Shown piece by piece: positions 1 to 6,928 of a stretch of DNA of 38,598 bases. The translations under genes and the position numbers were made by a program. Position 1 is the stretch's first letter; each line of letters begins with the position of its first letter. Where the stretch lies: NCBI GenBank assembly GCA_021741325.1, contig JAIOYC010000005.1, positions 1 to 38,598 of the forward strand, given 5' to 3'. The notes under the pieces were generated by a model. The model saw only the letters and a program-made list of their open reading frames with translations. It was not told the origin of the DNA and did not search any database. The stretch is from Alphaproteobacteria bacterium. GTDB taxonomy: Bacteria > Pseudomonadota > Alphaproteobacteria > Micavibrionales > Micavibrionaceae.

Positions 1-421
1 AGGGAATTCTTTTTTTATGCGCCGGGTCGAACAAGCCTTCGCTGGCCAGCTTGCGTTTCCGGTCCTCCAGCATTTTGAGCAAGGCGCCCTGCCCGGCGAG
101 CTCCATGGATTCGATGACAAGCTGGTAATTCGAGCGCGACGGATAGGTTGTGATTCGGCCCGTGCAGATGACCTCCAGCCCCTCCTCGGGCCGTAGGCCC
201 AGTTTCGCCAACGTGCCCTTCCAGCAGACCGCATCCAGCACCGCGCCGTCATCCTTGAGGCTTGAATACATATGCCCCGAGGAGTGAATATTGACGCGGG
301 AGAGCTCTCCGCGCACCCGCACCCGGCCATAGTTATCTTCCAGCGTCCGCTTCAGTGCGGAGGCCAGATCGGAGACTGAAAATTCCGGAATGTTTGATCT
401 GGGAGAATCCATCTCGTGCAT
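1..421 (-). CDS. xseA: Exodeoxyribonuclease VII large subunit, N-terminal part (cut by window edge)
   Basis: XseA is the catalytic subunit of exonuclease VII, a cytoplasmic single-strand-specific DNA exonuclease that works with XseB in repair and recombination. About 140 N-terminal codons are visible. They cover the OB-fold nucleic-acid-binding region, with family motifs [25 protein letters not shown] and VCWKG (first motif quoted only in outline: [15 protein letters not shown]). The start chosen is the ATG at 421, preceded by an AGGGGA ribosome-binding site about 7 nt away; a second in-frame ATG lies at 412. The gene begins 11 nt after the stop of the pseudopilin-like gene at 433-1158, so the two are probably co-transcribed leftward. 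The nuclease domain and C-terminus lie outside the window. Assignment rests on family resemblance of the N-terminal domain and is firm. Confidence 0.88.
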   Translation of the reverse strand, partial: MHEMDSPRSNIPEFSVSDLASALKRTLEDNYGRVRVRGELSRVNIHSSGHMYSSLKDDGAVLDAVCWKGTLAKLGLRPEEGLEVICTGRITTYPSRSNYQLVIESMELAGQGALLKMLEDRKRKLASEGLFDPAHKKRIP

Positions 422-432
422 CAGCCTGTCCC

Positions 433-1158
433 CTATCGCGGCAGAAGAACCTGGAAGAAATTATAAGTCTCCGCCCCCGGCATATTTCCTGTGCTTCCCT
501 GAAAACAACCGCTCATCTGGCCGTCCCGGTCCAGGATTTCGCCATCAGCATAAGAGCCCGTAAATTTTGCGCCCGCCGAGGGCCAGCCGTCGTCCGTCTC
601 GACGGGAATGGGCCCGCTGCGCCCCAGGCCTTCGTTGATCTGCTCGCAGATGCTTTGCCGGATATAGGGCAGGATCAGGACAAGATCCTCGTTGTCCAGC
701 CCATCGGATTCACAACCGCTTGCTCCGGTTCCCACGCCCGACACGCACAAATCCGATGGAATGTGCCACTGTCCGTAAAAGGCCGCGCCGGACTGCAACG
801 AGTCCAGCCAGTTCGCCGCGGCCGGCGTAATCCAGGCCCTGCCGCTTCCCTGAGCGCCAAAAATCTGGCAGGACTCAGGCGCGGGGGGCGTGTGGGCATA
901 TCCCGTGACGATGGTGTTTGTAAAACTGATGTCGCCCTCGTCGCAACCGGCAATCAGAAGCCCCTGCACCGCCTGGCGGATACTGTTCCCGTAGTCCAGG
1001 ATTTCATTGGCGTAGAGTTTTGCCTTTTCGCGCGATATATCGCCGTTTCCACCGCCGCGCAGCATCTCGGATACGACATAGCCCAAAGCCCCAAAGAGCG
1101 CGACCCCGATCAGGATGATGAACAAAACATTGCCGCGCTGCGAATGGGCCTGGGTCAT
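433..1158 (-). CDS. Pseudopilin-like secreted or membrane-anchored protein, uncharacterised
   Basis: A 241-residue protein of unknown function. After a short polar, basic head ending in QRGN (residues 8-11) there is a hydrophobic stretch [19 protein letters not shown], then a soluble domain. This resembles the N-terminus of type IV pilins and type II secretion pseudopilins, where cleavage follows Gly, but the canonical Glu five residues after the cleavage site is not present. The rest holds several Cys residues (near 71, 97, 138, 149, 170 and 218) that could form disulfides outside the cytoplasm, plus acidic Asp/Gly-rich loops. It lies 11 nt upstream of xseA on the same strand and divergently from the lipoprotein gene at 1315. 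No prepilin peptidase or secretion genes are nearby. The gene looks real; the function is not known. Confidence 0.72.
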   Translation of the reverse strand: MTQAHSQRGNVLFIILIGVALFGALGYVVSEMLRGGGNGDISREKAKLYANEILDYGNSIRQAVQGLLIAGCDEGDISFTNTIVTGYAHTPPAPESCQIFGAQGSGRAWITPAAANWLDSLQSGAAFYGQWHIPSDLCVSGVGTGASGCESDGLDNEDLVLILPYIRQSICEQINEGLGRSGPIPVETDDGWPSAGAKFTGSYADGEILDRDGQMSGCFQGSTGNMPGAETYNFFQVLLPR

Positions 1159-1314
1159 GATAATCCCGATGGTGAGAGGGTCCGGGCATCAGTATAGCGG
1201 ACCGATGGGTAGAGGCAAACAAAGAAGGATGGATGGAGCCTGTTCCCACTTGATGATTTTTTGCTCAAGGCGTGATATCGTTTTGCAGGATCCAACCTGA
1301 AACCCGGGGCCTTT

Positions 1315-2250
1315 ATGAAACGCTTCCCTTTCCTGCTGCTCCCTTTGCTCTCATTTTTCCTGACAGCCGCCTGCGGCACGGAGGGAGGCCCCCCGATGCG
1401 GGAGGATGTGGCCAAGCGTCTGGCCTCCCCGGCCTGGATGGTGGAACGTCAGATTGAAGCGGATCTTTTCTCATTGACCGCCTATGAGAGAATCCATCAA
1501 GGCTTTGCCCCCGCCGATATCTATATCGAAGGAGACGGGCTCGCCTGGTTATCGAAGACGCGCAAATCCCTGGACCCCACCCCGAAAAATCCCGTGGCGC
1601 TGCATCTGGCAACCCGGGACAAGGCTGAGAATGTCATTTATCTCGCCCGGCCCTGCCAATACACCAAGCTGAATGACCCCACGACCCCATGTGATGATTC
1701 CTACTGGACCGGGAAACGCTTCGCGCCGGAGGTTTTGGCCGCCTATAACAAGGCGCTTGACGATATCCGGGACCGATACGATATCCGGGGCTTCAACCTT
1801 ATTGGGTTTTCGGGCGGCGGCACGGTCGCGGCCTTGCTGGCGGCGGAGCGGAACGATGTTCTCACTCTGCGCACGGTGGCGGGCAATCTGGATCACCATG
1901 CCCACAGCGCTTATCACGGCGTGTCCGTGATGAACGAATCCTTGAATCCGCCCGACTACGCAGAGCGCCTGCGCGCCATTCCCCAGATCCATTTCATCGG
2001 GGGACAGGATAAAATCGTGCCCCCTGTGATCCTGCACAGCTACCTGCAGGCCTTGGGCCCAACATCCTGCGCACAATATGAGATGATCCAGGAAGCGGCC
2101 CATGAGGAGGGCTGGGTGGAAAAATGGCCGGAGCTTCTGACACACGCGCCCCTTTGCAAAACCCCGCCTTCGGAGGAACCCGTTGCGTGGGACATTCAGG
2201 AGCCGCGCGCGCCTGTTTACGCTCCGCCCGTGGAGCTGGAGAAGCCTTAG
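1315..2250 (+). CDS. Alpha/beta-hydrolase-like lipoprotein
   Basis: A 311-residue predicted lipoprotein. The N-terminus MKRFPFLLLPLLSFF runs into a lipobox, TAAC, giving a lipid-anchored Cys at about residue 20. The mature part has an alpha/beta-hydrolase nucleophile elbow, GFSGGG (G-x-S-x-G), at about residues 162-167. Candidate acid and histidine partners follow: GGQDKIVPP, matching the usual Asp loop, and EAAHEEGW, matching the usual His loop. The mature protein would act in the periplasm or at a membrane face as an esterase- or lipase-like enzyme. The substrate cannot be read from the sequence. The gene is monocistronic: it diverges from the pseudopilin-like gene and converges on pth, with only 12 nt between the stops. 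The proline-rich C-terminal tail (PVYAPPVELEKP) looks disordered. Confidence 0.82.
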   Translation: MKRFPFLLLPLLSFFLTAACGTEGGPPMREDVAKRLASPAWMVERQIEADLFSLTAYERIHQGFAPADIYIEGDGLAWLSKTRKSLDPTPKNPVALHLATRDKAENVIYLARPCQYTKLNDPTTPCDDSYWTGKRFAPEVLAAYNKALDDIRDRYDIRGFNLIGFSGGGTVAALLAAERNDVLTLRTVAGNLDHHAHSAYHGVSVMNESLNPPDYAERLRAIPQIHFIGGQDKIVPPVILHSYLQALGPTSCAQYEMIQEAAHEEGWVEKWPELLTHAPLCKTPPSEEPVAWDIQEPRAPVYAPPVELEKP

Positions 2251-2262
2251 AGAAATGGCATT

Positions 2263-2898
2263 CTAAGCTGAACGCGTCTCCTCCGCGATCTTTGTCATGA
2301 AGTCGTTTTCCCGCCCGGCGAGAAGATCCGGGCAGTGGCCGGCTATGCTGTCCAGGAACGGGGCCAGCCAGGCCTCCTCTGCCTTTGAAAAATTACTCAG
2401 AACATAAGAAGAGACTTTGTTCTTGTCGCCGGGATGCCCTATCCCCAGACGCACGCGCCAGAAATCCGGCGTTCCCAGATGAGCCTTCAGGGAGCGCAGG
2501 CCGTTGTGGCCCGCCAGTCCACCGCCGTATTTTACGCGCAGCTTTCCCGGCTCCAGATCCAATTCATCGTGGAAGATATAGAAACGCTCCGGGGGGATTT
2601 TGTAGAACTTCGCAGCCGCCGCCGCGCTCGAACCCGAATTGTTCATGAAGGTTCGGGGCTTCAGCAGGCAAACCTTATGCCCGTCGATCATGCCCTCGGA
2701 GAAGTCTCCCTGGAATTTTGAACGGAAAGGAGGAAAACGGTGCCGGCCGGCAATCCGATCCACGGCCATGAAGCCGATATTGTGTCGGTGGGAAAGATAT
2801 TCGTCGCCCGGGTTTCCCAGGCCGACGAACAGAAATATAGGGGTATCAGAAGAGGAGCGCGCGGGACGGACCAGCATTTTTTTCAAAATCCCGACCAT
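2263..2898 (-). CDS. pth: Peptidyl-tRNA hydrolase
   Basis: Pth releases peptidyl-tRNA that has dropped off ribosomes, recycling tRNA in the cytoplasm. The 211-residue protein shows the bacterial Pth signatures in order: FVGLGNPGDEY with the substrate-binding Asn, then SHRHNIGFMAVD with the catalytic His, LLKPRTFMNNSG, HDELDLEPGKLRVK with the catalytic Asp, and GGLAGHNGLRSL with the conserved Asn/His. The N-terminus is about 18 residues longer than usual before the FLFVGLGNPG strand. The true start may therefore be the internal Met at 2877 rather than 2898. It follows rplY by 18 nt on the same strand, the common rplY-pth pairing, and is the last gene before a convergent neighbour. Confidence 0.95.
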   Translation of the reverse strand: MVGILKKMLVRPARSSSDTPIFLFVGLGNPGDEYLSHRHNIGFMAVDRIAGRHRFPPFRSKFQGDFSEGMIDGHKVCLLKPRTFMNNSGSSAAAAAKFYKIPPERFYIFHDELDLEPGKLRVKYGGGLAGHNGLRSLKAHLGTPDFWRVRLGIGHPGDKNKVSSYVLSNFSKAEEAWLAPFLDSIAGHCPDLLAGRENDFMTKIAEETRSA

Positions 2899-2916
2899 CC
2901 GCCAGCCATCCCGGTC

Positions 2917-3585
2917 TTACGAGCCCTTCTTTGCGGCAGCGGAAGCTCCCGCTTCGGCCGTGGACGCGGCAGAGGCAGCGGCGGCAGCGGCGGCTTCCGC
3001 CGCTTCGGCTTCATCAACCTTCTTCGACGCAGCGATTGTTGCGATCACAATATCGCGATCCGTCACGATGGACTTAACGCCCTTGGGCAGGGTCGTGTCG
3101 CTGAGATGGATGGTGTCGCCAATCTTTTTCCCTTCCAGATCCACGTCGATCGCTTCGGGAATGTTCATCGCGGAGCACATCAGCTGGATCTCGTGAAGAA
3201 CGATGTTCAAAACACCGCCTTCGCGCAGACCGGAAGATTTTTCCTGATTGACGAAGTGAACGGGCACTTCCACCGCGATGCTGGTTTTGGGCGTCACGCG
3301 CAAAAAGTCCGCGTGGATGACGACGTCCGTAACCGGATGAAGCTGAATATCGCGCGCCAGAACCAGGTGCTTTTCGCCCTCCAGATTCAGGTCGCAGAGG
3401 GACGTGAACATATGGCCCTTCAGATATTCCACATTGATGGCGTTCGAAGACAGGGAGATGCCAATAGGCTCGCGGCTGTCGCCGTAAATAACAGCAGGGA
3501 TATTCCCTTCGCGACGCAAAGCCCGTGCGACCCCCTTACCGGCGCGCTGCCTTTTCGTCGCTGAAAAAGCGTAATTCTTGTACAT
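2917..3585 (-). CDS. rplY: 50S ribosomal protein L25, general-stress (Ctc/TL5) type
   Basis: This is the 5S-rRNA-binding L25 protein in its long two-domain form (222 residues; the short E. coli form has about 94). The N-terminal L25 domain opens with FSATKRQRAGKGVARALRREG and continues to IPAVIYG; the C-terminal TL5-like beta domain carries VEVPVHFVNQEKSSGLREGG. From about residue 187 the protein ends in an Ala/Glu-rich low-complexity tail, AEAAEAAAAAAASAAS, and then KKGS. Such tails vary between species. The start ATG at 3585 has a good ribosome-binding site, AGAAGGA. A 208-nt gap separates it from cysS, and a candidate promoter lies at 3650-3678, so this gene probably starts a transcript that also covers pth. 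Confidence 0.95.
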   Translation of the reverse strand: MYKNYAFSATKRQRAGKGVARALRREGNIPAVIYGDSREPIGISLSSNAINVEYLKGHMFTSLCDLNLEGEKHLVLARDIQLHPVTDVVIHADFLRVTPKTSIAVEVPVHFVNQEKSSGLREGGVLNIVLHEIQLMCSAMNIPEAIDVDLEGKKIGDTIHLSDTTLPKGVKSIVTDRDIVIATIAASKKVDEAEAAEAAAAAAASAASTAEAGASAAAKKGS

Positions 3586-3649
3586 GACATGGTTCCTTCT
3601 TTAAATTACGAGCGGCCTCCAGGGGTGCGCGCTCCGTTTCAACGCGCTA

Positions 3650-3678
3650 CATAAATCAGAAAGCGCCGTATTTTTCAA
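3650..3678 (-). promoter_or_regulatory. Candidate sigma-70-type promoter for rplY-pth
   Basis: On the minus strand TTGAAA (3678-3673) is followed 17 nt later by TTTATG (3655-3650), in the only sizeable gap upstream of rplY, about 65 nt before its start codon. The -35 element is close to consensus; the -10 is weak. This is inferred from pattern and position only. Confidence 0.35.
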
Positions 3679-3751
3679 GGAGATTCGAAGCCCCCTCTTT
3701 AGTTTTGCCCAATTATTTTTCATAATTTTAGCCCGGGGTTTTTTGAAGAAT

Positions 3752-3785
3752 CCTCCCCTGAGAATCGAACCGCGTTATCAGGAGG
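3752..3785 (-). other. Inverted repeat just downstream of cysS, containing a T-loop-like motif
   Basis: Nine nucleotides past the cysS stop, the minus strand reads CCTC-CTGA and, after 16 nt, TCAG-GG-GAGG. These arms can pair with a two-base bulge. The loop contains GGTTCGATTC, the motif typical of tRNA T-arms, but the flanking bases do not form a five-pair T-stem, and no D-arm or anticodon arm can be drawn. No U-run follows directly. It could be a weak terminator of cysS, an mRNA end-stabilising hairpin, or a decayed tRNA fragment. Confidence 0.3.
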
Positions 3786-3793
3786 TAAAAGAG

Positions 3794-5191
3794 CTATTCC
3801 CGCCTGCGCCATTTCGCGCCGCCCGGAGTGTCTTCAATGATCAGGCCCATGGCATCGAGTTCATCACGAATTTCATCCGCGCGCCTGTAATTTTTCTCCG
3901 CGCGGGCGGTTTTGCGTTCCTGTATAAGCCGCTCAATCTTGCTGGAATCGATATCCGCGCCTGAAACCCCATATCCCAGCCATTCCACCGGATCGGCCTT
4001 CAATATACCGAGCAGACTTCCCGCGCGCAGCAAGATTCCTTTTTGGTGTGCCGATTTATCCAGCGAAGCCGCCTTGTTGATGTGGCTCAAAGCCGCGATG
4101 GCTTTGGGTGTATTGAGATCGTCATAGAGGGCCTCCAAGACCGCATCAATCTCCGCAGTCGGGGCGGAGGCATAGTCAGGTTCTATATTCCGCATCTCGT
4201 AAAGCGTGCGGTACAGGCCATCCAGAAAGCTTTTGATCTGGCGGAGCAGATTGTCCGACCAGTCAAGCGGCTGCCGGTAATGAGCCGACAGCAAGGCCAG
4301 GCGCAGAACCTCGCCCGGCCATTCTTTCAATAAATCATGAACGAGCGCCACATTCCCGAGCGATTTGGACATTTTCTCGCCCTCCACCGTCACGAATCCG
4401 TTATGCACCCATATTTTAGAAAAGGCCGACGGATCGTTTTCAGCCCCCCGTGCACAGCAGCTTTGCGCAATTTCATTTTCATGGTGGGGGAATTTCAAAT
4501 CAGCCCCCCCGCCATGAATGTCAAAGGGCAGCCCCAGATGTTCCTGCGCCATGGCGGAGCATTCGATATGCCAGCCGGGGCGGCCAAAGCCCCAGGGCGA
4601 ATCCCATCCGGGCTGATCGGGCGCGCTGGGCTTCCAGAGAACAAAATCGGCCGGGTCTTTTTTATAGGGGGCGACCTCCACCCGCGCGCCGGCGATCTGG
4701 TCGTCCCGGTTGCGTCCCGAGAGCGCACCATAGGCGGGAAAAGAGGGAACATTAAACAACACATGCCCCTGCGCCTCATAGGCATGTTCCTTTTCGATCA
4801 GCGTTTGAATCAGGGCAATCATCTGAGGAATATGCCCGGTGGCACGGGGCTGAATATCGGGCGGGAGAAGCCCTAGCCTGGCCATGTCATGGTTATAGAT
4901 CGCGGCATATTTATCGGTGATGGCCGCGCAGGATTCCCCCGTTTGCAGAGAAGCGGTGATAATCTTGTCGTCCACGTCCGTAATATTGGACACGTACGTG
5001 ACCTTGGGATACAGGGTGCGCAATATCCCGGCCAGCAAATCAAAGGTCACGGCCATGCGCGCATTCCCGATATGCGCGTAACTATAGACGGTCGGGCCGC
5101 ACGCGTACAAGCGTACGTGCTTTGGGTCCAGGGGGGTGAACGCCCCTTTCGTCCGGGTCAGGCTGTCATGGAGATACAGGGTTTTCATCAT
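3794..5191 (-). CDS. cysS: Cysteinyl-tRNA synthetase
   Basis: CysRS charges tRNA-Cys in the cytoplasm. The 465-residue protein is the usual size and class I in type. It has VRLYACGPTVYSYAHIGNAR, containing the first zinc-ligand Cys and the HIGH-like motif, then WHIECSAMAQEHLG and HGGGADLKFPHHENE with the other zinc ligands. The KMSKS loop is EGEKMSKSLGN. The C-terminus has the DALR-type helical region and a short basic tail ending KWRRRE. The frame stays open far upstream, across folE on the other strand, but homology begins at MKTLYLHD. The start is therefore one of the paired ATGs at 5191/5188. It diverges from folE with a 66-nt gap that must hold both promoters. Confidence 0.96.
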   Translation of the reverse strand: MMKTLYLHDSLTRTKGAFTPLDPKHVRLYACGPTVYSYAHIGNARMAVTFDLLAGILRTLYPKVTYVSNITDVDDKIITASLQTGESCAAITDKYAAIYNHDMARLGLLPPDIQPRATGHIPQMIALIQTLIEKEHAYEAQGHVLFNVPSFPAYGALSGRNRDDQIAGARVEVAPYKKDPADFVLWKPSAPDQPGWDSPWGFGRPGWHIECSAMAQEHLGLPFDIHGGGADLKFPHHENEIAQSCCARGAENDPSAFSKIWVHNGFVTVEGEKMSKSLGNVALVHDLLKEWPGEVLRLALLSAHYRQPLDWSDNLLRQIKSFLDGLYRTLYEMRNIEPDYASAPTAEIDAVLEALYDDLNTPKAIAALSHINKAASLDKSAHQKGILLRAGSLLGILKADPVEWLGYGVSGADIDSSKIERLIQERKTARAEKNYRRADEIRDELDAMGLIIEDTPGGAKWRRRE

Positions 5192-5257
5192 TTCACTGGA
5201 AAATACGGGAAATTCTATGCTAAACCAACCGTTAAATCGAGCAAGAGAGGGTGAATT

Positions 5258-5872
5258 ATGAACTCCGAGATCATCAGACACAAGGTTTTTCAGGAAAACC
5301 GCCCCAGCCGGAAGGATGCCGAAGAGGCGGTGGCGACATTGCTTCGCTGGATCGGAGAAGACCCCCAACGCGAGGGATTGCGCGAAACGCCCGCGCGCGT
5401 CGTGCGCGCCTATGATGAATTCTTCGCGGGCTATGCGCTGGACCCGGCCGCGGACCTCTCCCGTACATTTGAGGATATCAAGGGCTTTGACGACATCGTG
5501 CTCGTCAAGGACATTGATTTTGTATCCCATTGCGAACACCACATGGTCCCGATCATTGGTAAGGCGCATGTGGCCTACTGGCCGGCCGACCGGGTGGTGG
5601 GAATCAGCAAGCTGGCCCGCGTGGTGGATATTTATGCGCGCCGGCTTGTGTCCCAGGAAAACATGACGAGCCAGATCGTGAACGTTATCGACGAGGCCCT
5701 TCAGCCCAAGGGCGCTGCCGTGATGATCGAGGCCGACCATCAATGCATGTCCATCCGGGGCGTGAACAAGCCCGGTTCGCGCACCGTTACAACGATGTTT
5801 TCGGGAATTTTCAAGACCGACCCCGATGCGCGGGAGCGGTTTTTGGCCATGGCGGGCGCTCATAAAAAATAA
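5258..5872 (+). CDS. folE: GTP cyclohydrolase I
   Basis: FolE converts GTP to 7,8-dihydroneopterin triphosphate, the first step of folate (and queuosine precursor) synthesis, as a cytoplasmic homodecamer. The 204-residue protein has the signatures [19 protein letters not shown], then [23 protein letters not shown] with zinc-ligand Cys and His residues, [18 protein letters not shown], and [18 protein letters not shown] with the second zinc Cys. All active-site motifs look intact. The start ATG at 5258 has a GAGGG ribosome-binding site 6 nt upstream. It diverges from cysS and is followed by a 159-nt gap before secE. Confidence 0.97.
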   Translation: MNSEIIRHKVFQENRPSRKDAEEAVATLLRWIGEDPQREGLRETPARVVRAYDEFFAGYALDPAADLSRTFEDIKGFDDIVLVKDIDFVSHCEHHMVPIIGKAHVAYWPADRVVGISKLARVVDIYARRLVSQENMTSQIVNVIDEALQPKGAAVMIEADHQCMSIRGVNKPGSRTVTTMFSGIFKTDPDARERFLAMAGAHKK

Positions 5873-5963
5873 GGGCCTTGAGCGGAATGAAGAGTTAAAA
5901 AACGTTTTTCCTCTGGTCTTTGGTATTTTTTTGATGTAAATATTCTTCGTTCCCTGACAGTCT

Positions 5964-5997
5964 GGTTCGCAAAAAAAGCCGAGAGCGGCTGCGAACC
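5964..5997 (+). promoter_or_regulatory. Structured leader hairpin upstream of secE-nusG
   Basis: In the 159-nt gap between folE and secE, GGTTCGC (5964-5970) pairs perfectly with GCGAACC (5991-5997). Inside it AGCCG (5977-5981) pairs with CGGCT (5986-5990) around an AGAG loop, so the two helices stack with a one-sided bulge of six A residues. No T-run follows, so it does not look like an intrinsic terminator. It lies about 35 nt before the secE start, where a 5' leader would be. Function is not known; mRNA stability or translational control of secE is possible. Confidence 0.4.
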
Positions 5998-6031
5998 TCT
6001 GACCCGGAGAAAGCAAAAAGGATAACAGCGC

Positions 6032-6229
6032 ATGGCTGGAACAGGCTTGATAGAATATATCCGCCAGGTGCGGATGGAGATGAAAAGGGTCACATGGCCT
6101 TCGCGCAAGGAGACCATTATCAGCACGGTGTCCGTGTTTGTGATGGTCATCATGGCCTCGACGTTTCTATATCTGGCAGATCAGATTATTGCTCTGGCCG
6201 TACGATTTGTTATGGGTTTTGGATTATAG
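6032..6229 (+). CDS. secE: Preprotein translocase subunit SecE
   Basis: SecE clamps SecY in the SecYEG protein-export channel of the inner membrane. This is the short one-helix form (65 residues) usual outside the Enterobacteria. The conserved amphipathic stretch RMEMKRVTWPSRKE is followed by a single transmembrane helix, TVSVFVMVIMASTFLYLADQII. A ribosome-binding site AAAAGGA lies upstream of the ATG at 6032. The gene is 18 nt ahead of nusG, the near-universal secE-nusG pair. No tRNA-Trp gene is present in front of it, although many proteobacteria have one there. Confidence 0.95.
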   Translation: MAGTGLIEYIRQVRMEMKRVTWPSRKETIISTVSVFVMVIMASTFLYLADQIIALAVRFVMGFGL

Positions 6230-6247
6230 GTTATTGAGGAGAAGATT

Positions 6248-6781
6248 ATGGCCGCACGTTGGTATGTTTTGCATGTGTATTCCGGGTTCGAGAGCAAGGT
6301 GGCCGAAGCCATCAAGGACAAGGCCCGCAAGCTCGGCCTTGAGGACCAGGTGGAGGAGATCCTTGTCCCCACGGAAGAAGTCGTGCAGGTCAAGCGCGGT
6401 CAGCGCGTGAATGCGGAACGCAAGTTTTTCCCGGGCTATGTTCTGGCCAAGCTCGATCTGGATGACGATGTATGGCACCTGATCAAGGACACGCCCAAAG
6501 TCAGCGGATTTCTGGGCGCAGGCGGCAACAAGCCGGTTCCCATCAGCGAATCCGAAGCGCAGCGCATTCTCCAGCAGGTCCAGGAAGGCATTGAGTCCCC
6601 TCGCCCCAGCATTCTGTACGATATCGGCGAAGAAGTTAAGGTCGCCGATGGGCCCTTCGCGTCCTTTAACGGTATTGTCGAGGAAATCGACGAAGAGAAG
6701 GGAAAACTCAAGGTTTCCGTCTCCATTTTTGGACGGGCCACGCCGGTCGAGTTGGAATACGGGCAGGTTGAGAAAATTTAG
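6248..6781 (+). CDS. nusG: Transcription termination/antitermination protein NusG
   Basis: NusG binds RNA polymerase and couples it to Rho or to the ribosome. The 177-residue protein has the NGN domain (RWYVLHVYSGFESKVAEAI, then KFFPGYVLAKLDLDDDVWHLI) and a C-terminal KOW domain (EEVKVADGPFASFNGIVEEID). Both are complete and of normal length. A GAGGAGA ribosome-binding site precedes the ATG at 6248. In most bacteria rplK-rplA follows. Here the next gene is on the opposite strand, so the secE-nusG unit ends at this gene. There is no obvious terminator hairpin in the 147 nt that follow. Confidence 0.97.
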   Translation: MAARWYVLHVYSGFESKVAEAIKDKARKLGLEDQVEEILVPTEEVVQVKRGQRVNAERKFFPGYVLAKLDLDDDVWHLIKDTPKVSGFLGAGGNKPVPISESEAQRILQQVQEGIESPRPSILYDIGEEVKVADGPFASFNGIVEEIDEEKGKLKVSVSIFGRATPVELEYGQVEKI

Positions 6782-6928
6782 GGCGTATGCTCGTTTAAAG
6801 AATTTTGTGCCGAAAACTGCGGTGAGCTTTTCGAGCCTATCAAATGCAAATCGTCCTGGATTTCTATTCCACGAGCGGCGTCGGCGCCACCACCGCCCAG
6901 GACATGCTCGATAACGGAAGCTTGATTG

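Noticed and set aside
3731-3746. GCCCGGGG followed by a T-run, taken as a terminator
   Set aside because: CCCGGG is a loop-less palindrome and cannot form a hairpin with a proper loop.
5192-6016. N-terminal extension of the cysS frame by about 275 codons
   Set aside because: The frame is open but runs antisense through the whole of folE, and CysRS homology starts at 5188/5191.
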